Below, in pieces: positions 63,766 to 64,000 of a stretch of 64,000 nucleotides of DNA. The notes under the pieces were generated by a model. The model was not told where the DNA came from and made no database searches. It saw only the letters and a list, made by a program, of their open reading frames with translations. Position 1 is the first letter of the stretch. Every line of letters begins with the position of its first letter. The position numbers and the translations under genes were made by a program. Source of the DNA: Prionace glauca (lineage: Eukaryota; Chordata; Chondrichthyes; Carcharhiniformes; Carcharhinidae); assembly GCA_037974335.1 (NCBI GenBank), contig CM075760.1:60022515-60086514 (forward strand), in the 5' to 3' direction.

Positions 63766-64000
63766 ATATGAGATTTATGTTTCTTGATGTTGATTTTCTT
63801 TTGAAATATAGTTTCAAGATACTTCTCGCTGAGGGAGATGGACAACGGATTCATTTTATTCAGCACCGTATCCCAAATAATCACTGCAACAACACCAAGA
63901 AATCAATTCAGAAGTTCAAGTGCCAGAACTGATAACGTAAAATGGCGTTTTTTCTGCATCACCCTGAAGAGGAAGATAGTACCCACAGTCCATTCATTAC
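63766..64000. other. No recognised feature
   Basis: End of window; nothing recognised. Confidence 0.4.

Overview
The window looks like a chondrichthyan (probably shark) chromosome segment. This rests on three things seen here. Many CR1-type LINE 3' ends share shark-like tails. There are numerous tRNA-headed V-SINE/HE1-type SINEs. Tandem C2H2 zinc-finger genes sit beside T-cell receptor V segments whose recombination signals all have 23-bp spacers. Species and chromosome cannot be named from the sequence alone, and the shark call is an inference from repeat and gene families.

Left half (about 0.9-26 kb): a C2H2 zinc-finger (ZNF) cluster. Three finger genes look open: 9,485-10,633 on minus (13 fingers), 13,037-13,654 on plus (7 fingers) and 21,781-22,713 on minus (11 fingers). 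Two are decayed, 1,820-2,816 (+) and 17,884-18,668 (+), and several scraps remain. The 9.5 kb and 13.0 kb genes are head to head around a GC-rich, CCAAT-box promoter flanked by a roughly 400-bp inverted repeat that carries the 5' exon of each. The 17.9 kb pseudogene is an inverted duplicate of the 9.5 kb gene, including part of its 3' flank. The fingers predict nuclear DNA-binding proteins. No KRAB, BTB or SCAN domain was found.

Middle (about 15.2-28.9 kb): dense repeats. One stretch is nested three deep: a plus-strand CR1 interrupted by a minus-strand CR1, itself interrupted by an 880-bp foldback of Penelope-like sequence. A 74-bp minisatellite (eight copies) abuts a CpG-rich YY1/NRF1-type promoter near 25.9-26.2 kb.

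Right half (about 31-62.7 kb): a field of TCR V segments, most like TRAV/TRDV. Six look usable: 33,676 (+), 37,372-38,280 (-), 41,067 (+), 42,484 (+), 53,815 (+) and 62,070-62,635 (-). Seven are relics. Five usable segments have a short leader exon, one phase-1 intron and a V exon; the segment at 33,676 has no intron between leader and V. Each usable segment ends in a heptamer, a 23-bp spacer and a nonamer. V segments lie in both orientations, so some would have to rearrange by inversion. No D, J or C segment was recognised. tRNA genes or relics (Lys-CTT, Glu-TTC-like, Gln-TTG-like, Asn-ATT) lie among the V segments inside a duplicated block. A CpG-rich promoter with a 33-bp YY1/RFX-like array (45.1-45.6 kb) has no recognised gene.

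The rest is interspersed repeats or sequence in which nothing was recognised. Coordinates of repeat edges are approximate (tens of bases). V exon, RSS and tRNA coordinates were read base by base.
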